DNA of 31,622 bases, taken from NCBI GenBank assembly GCA_003506895.1, contig DNXO01000087.1, forward strand, positions 1 to 31,622, given 5' to 3'. Of this stretch, positions 31,597 to 31,622 are shown piece after piece. Position 1 is the first letter of the stretch, and each line of letters starts with the position of its first letter. Origin of the DNA: Acetobacteraceae bacterium. Lineage in GTDB: Bacteria > Pseudomonadota > Alphaproteobacteria > Acetobacterales > Acetobacteraceae. The notes beneath the pieces were generated by a model. It had not been told where the DNA came from and searched no databases. It worked only from the letters and a program-made list of their open reading frames with translations. A program made the position numbers and the translations under genes.

Positions 31597-31622
31597 GCGC
31601 ACCCGGCGGCTCGTCTGGCTCG
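31575..31622 (-). CDS. Possible 3' end of a gene running off the window
   Basis: On the minus strand the frame ARRAAGCALGYAAK ends in TAA at 31575. It resembles the LLLHEAARATLRYAAK-stop end near 19.93 kb, so this may be the repeat's coding-like tail rather than an independent gene. Only 16 codons are visible. Confidence 0.3.
   Translation of the reverse strand, partial: RARRAAGCALGYAAK

Overview
The window is GC-rich chromosomal DNA from an alphaproteobacterium. The most likely home is the Acetobacteraceae/Rhodospirillales, inferred from gene content (GreB-type factor, a holB/metG/tatD/MBL neighbourhood, Rieske-amidohydrolase and TRAP catabolic clusters) and from the strong GC bias at third codon positions. 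No rRNA, tRNA or CRISPR array was seen. Most of the window is ordinary core and catabolic DNA. Two segments, about 0.2-1.8 kb and 14.3-19.6 kb, are visibly less GC-biased and carry defence genes.

Left part (0-6.6 kb): a stand-alone OLD-type ATPase/TOPRIM nuclease gene on the minus strand with a good sigma70-like promoter; a dipeptide-epimerase-like enolase-superfamily gene whose second catalytic lysine is replaced by Glu; then a plus-strand operon of Rieske ferredoxin, TIM-barrel amidohydrolase and MFS transporter that probably imports and processes an organic acid. Housekeeping part (6.6-14.3 kb): mazG divergent from greB, a hypothetical gene, and a tightly overlapping minus-strand operon metG-tatD-MBL hydrolase. 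A DUF2848 gene on the opposite strand separates metG from holB. Upstream of holB lies a hypothetical gene broken by one extra base in a C7 run.

Accessory island (14.3-20.1 kb): a decayed serine resolvase; a three-gene operon (ribbon-helix-helix regulator, 73-residue Cys-rich protein, 811-residue N6-adenine DNA methyltransferase) joined by ATGA overlaps; and, converging on it, a PD-(D/E)XK endonuclease gene overlapped by a C-protein (XRE) gene with a perfect GACT-N3-AGTC C-box upstream. This is a complete type II restriction-modification system with apparently separate regulators for the modification and restriction arms, and it is the most interesting part of the window. It is bordered on the right by a truncated HEPN gene, a copy of a dispersed palindromic repeat, and a shifted fragment resembling part of the nearby RMD1-family gene.

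Right part (20.1-31.6 kb): flavin reductase and nitroreductase (divergent); an RMD1/DUF155 membrane-anchored protein; a muconolactone-isomerase-like protein with an MFS transporter; a complete TRAP transporter (DctM, DctQ, DctP) divergent from a cyclase-family hydrolase; a translationally coupled PAS-GGDEF-EAL / BLUF photoreceptor pair suggesting blue-light control of cyclic di-GMP; and argB. The window ends in two inverted copies of the dispersed repeat.
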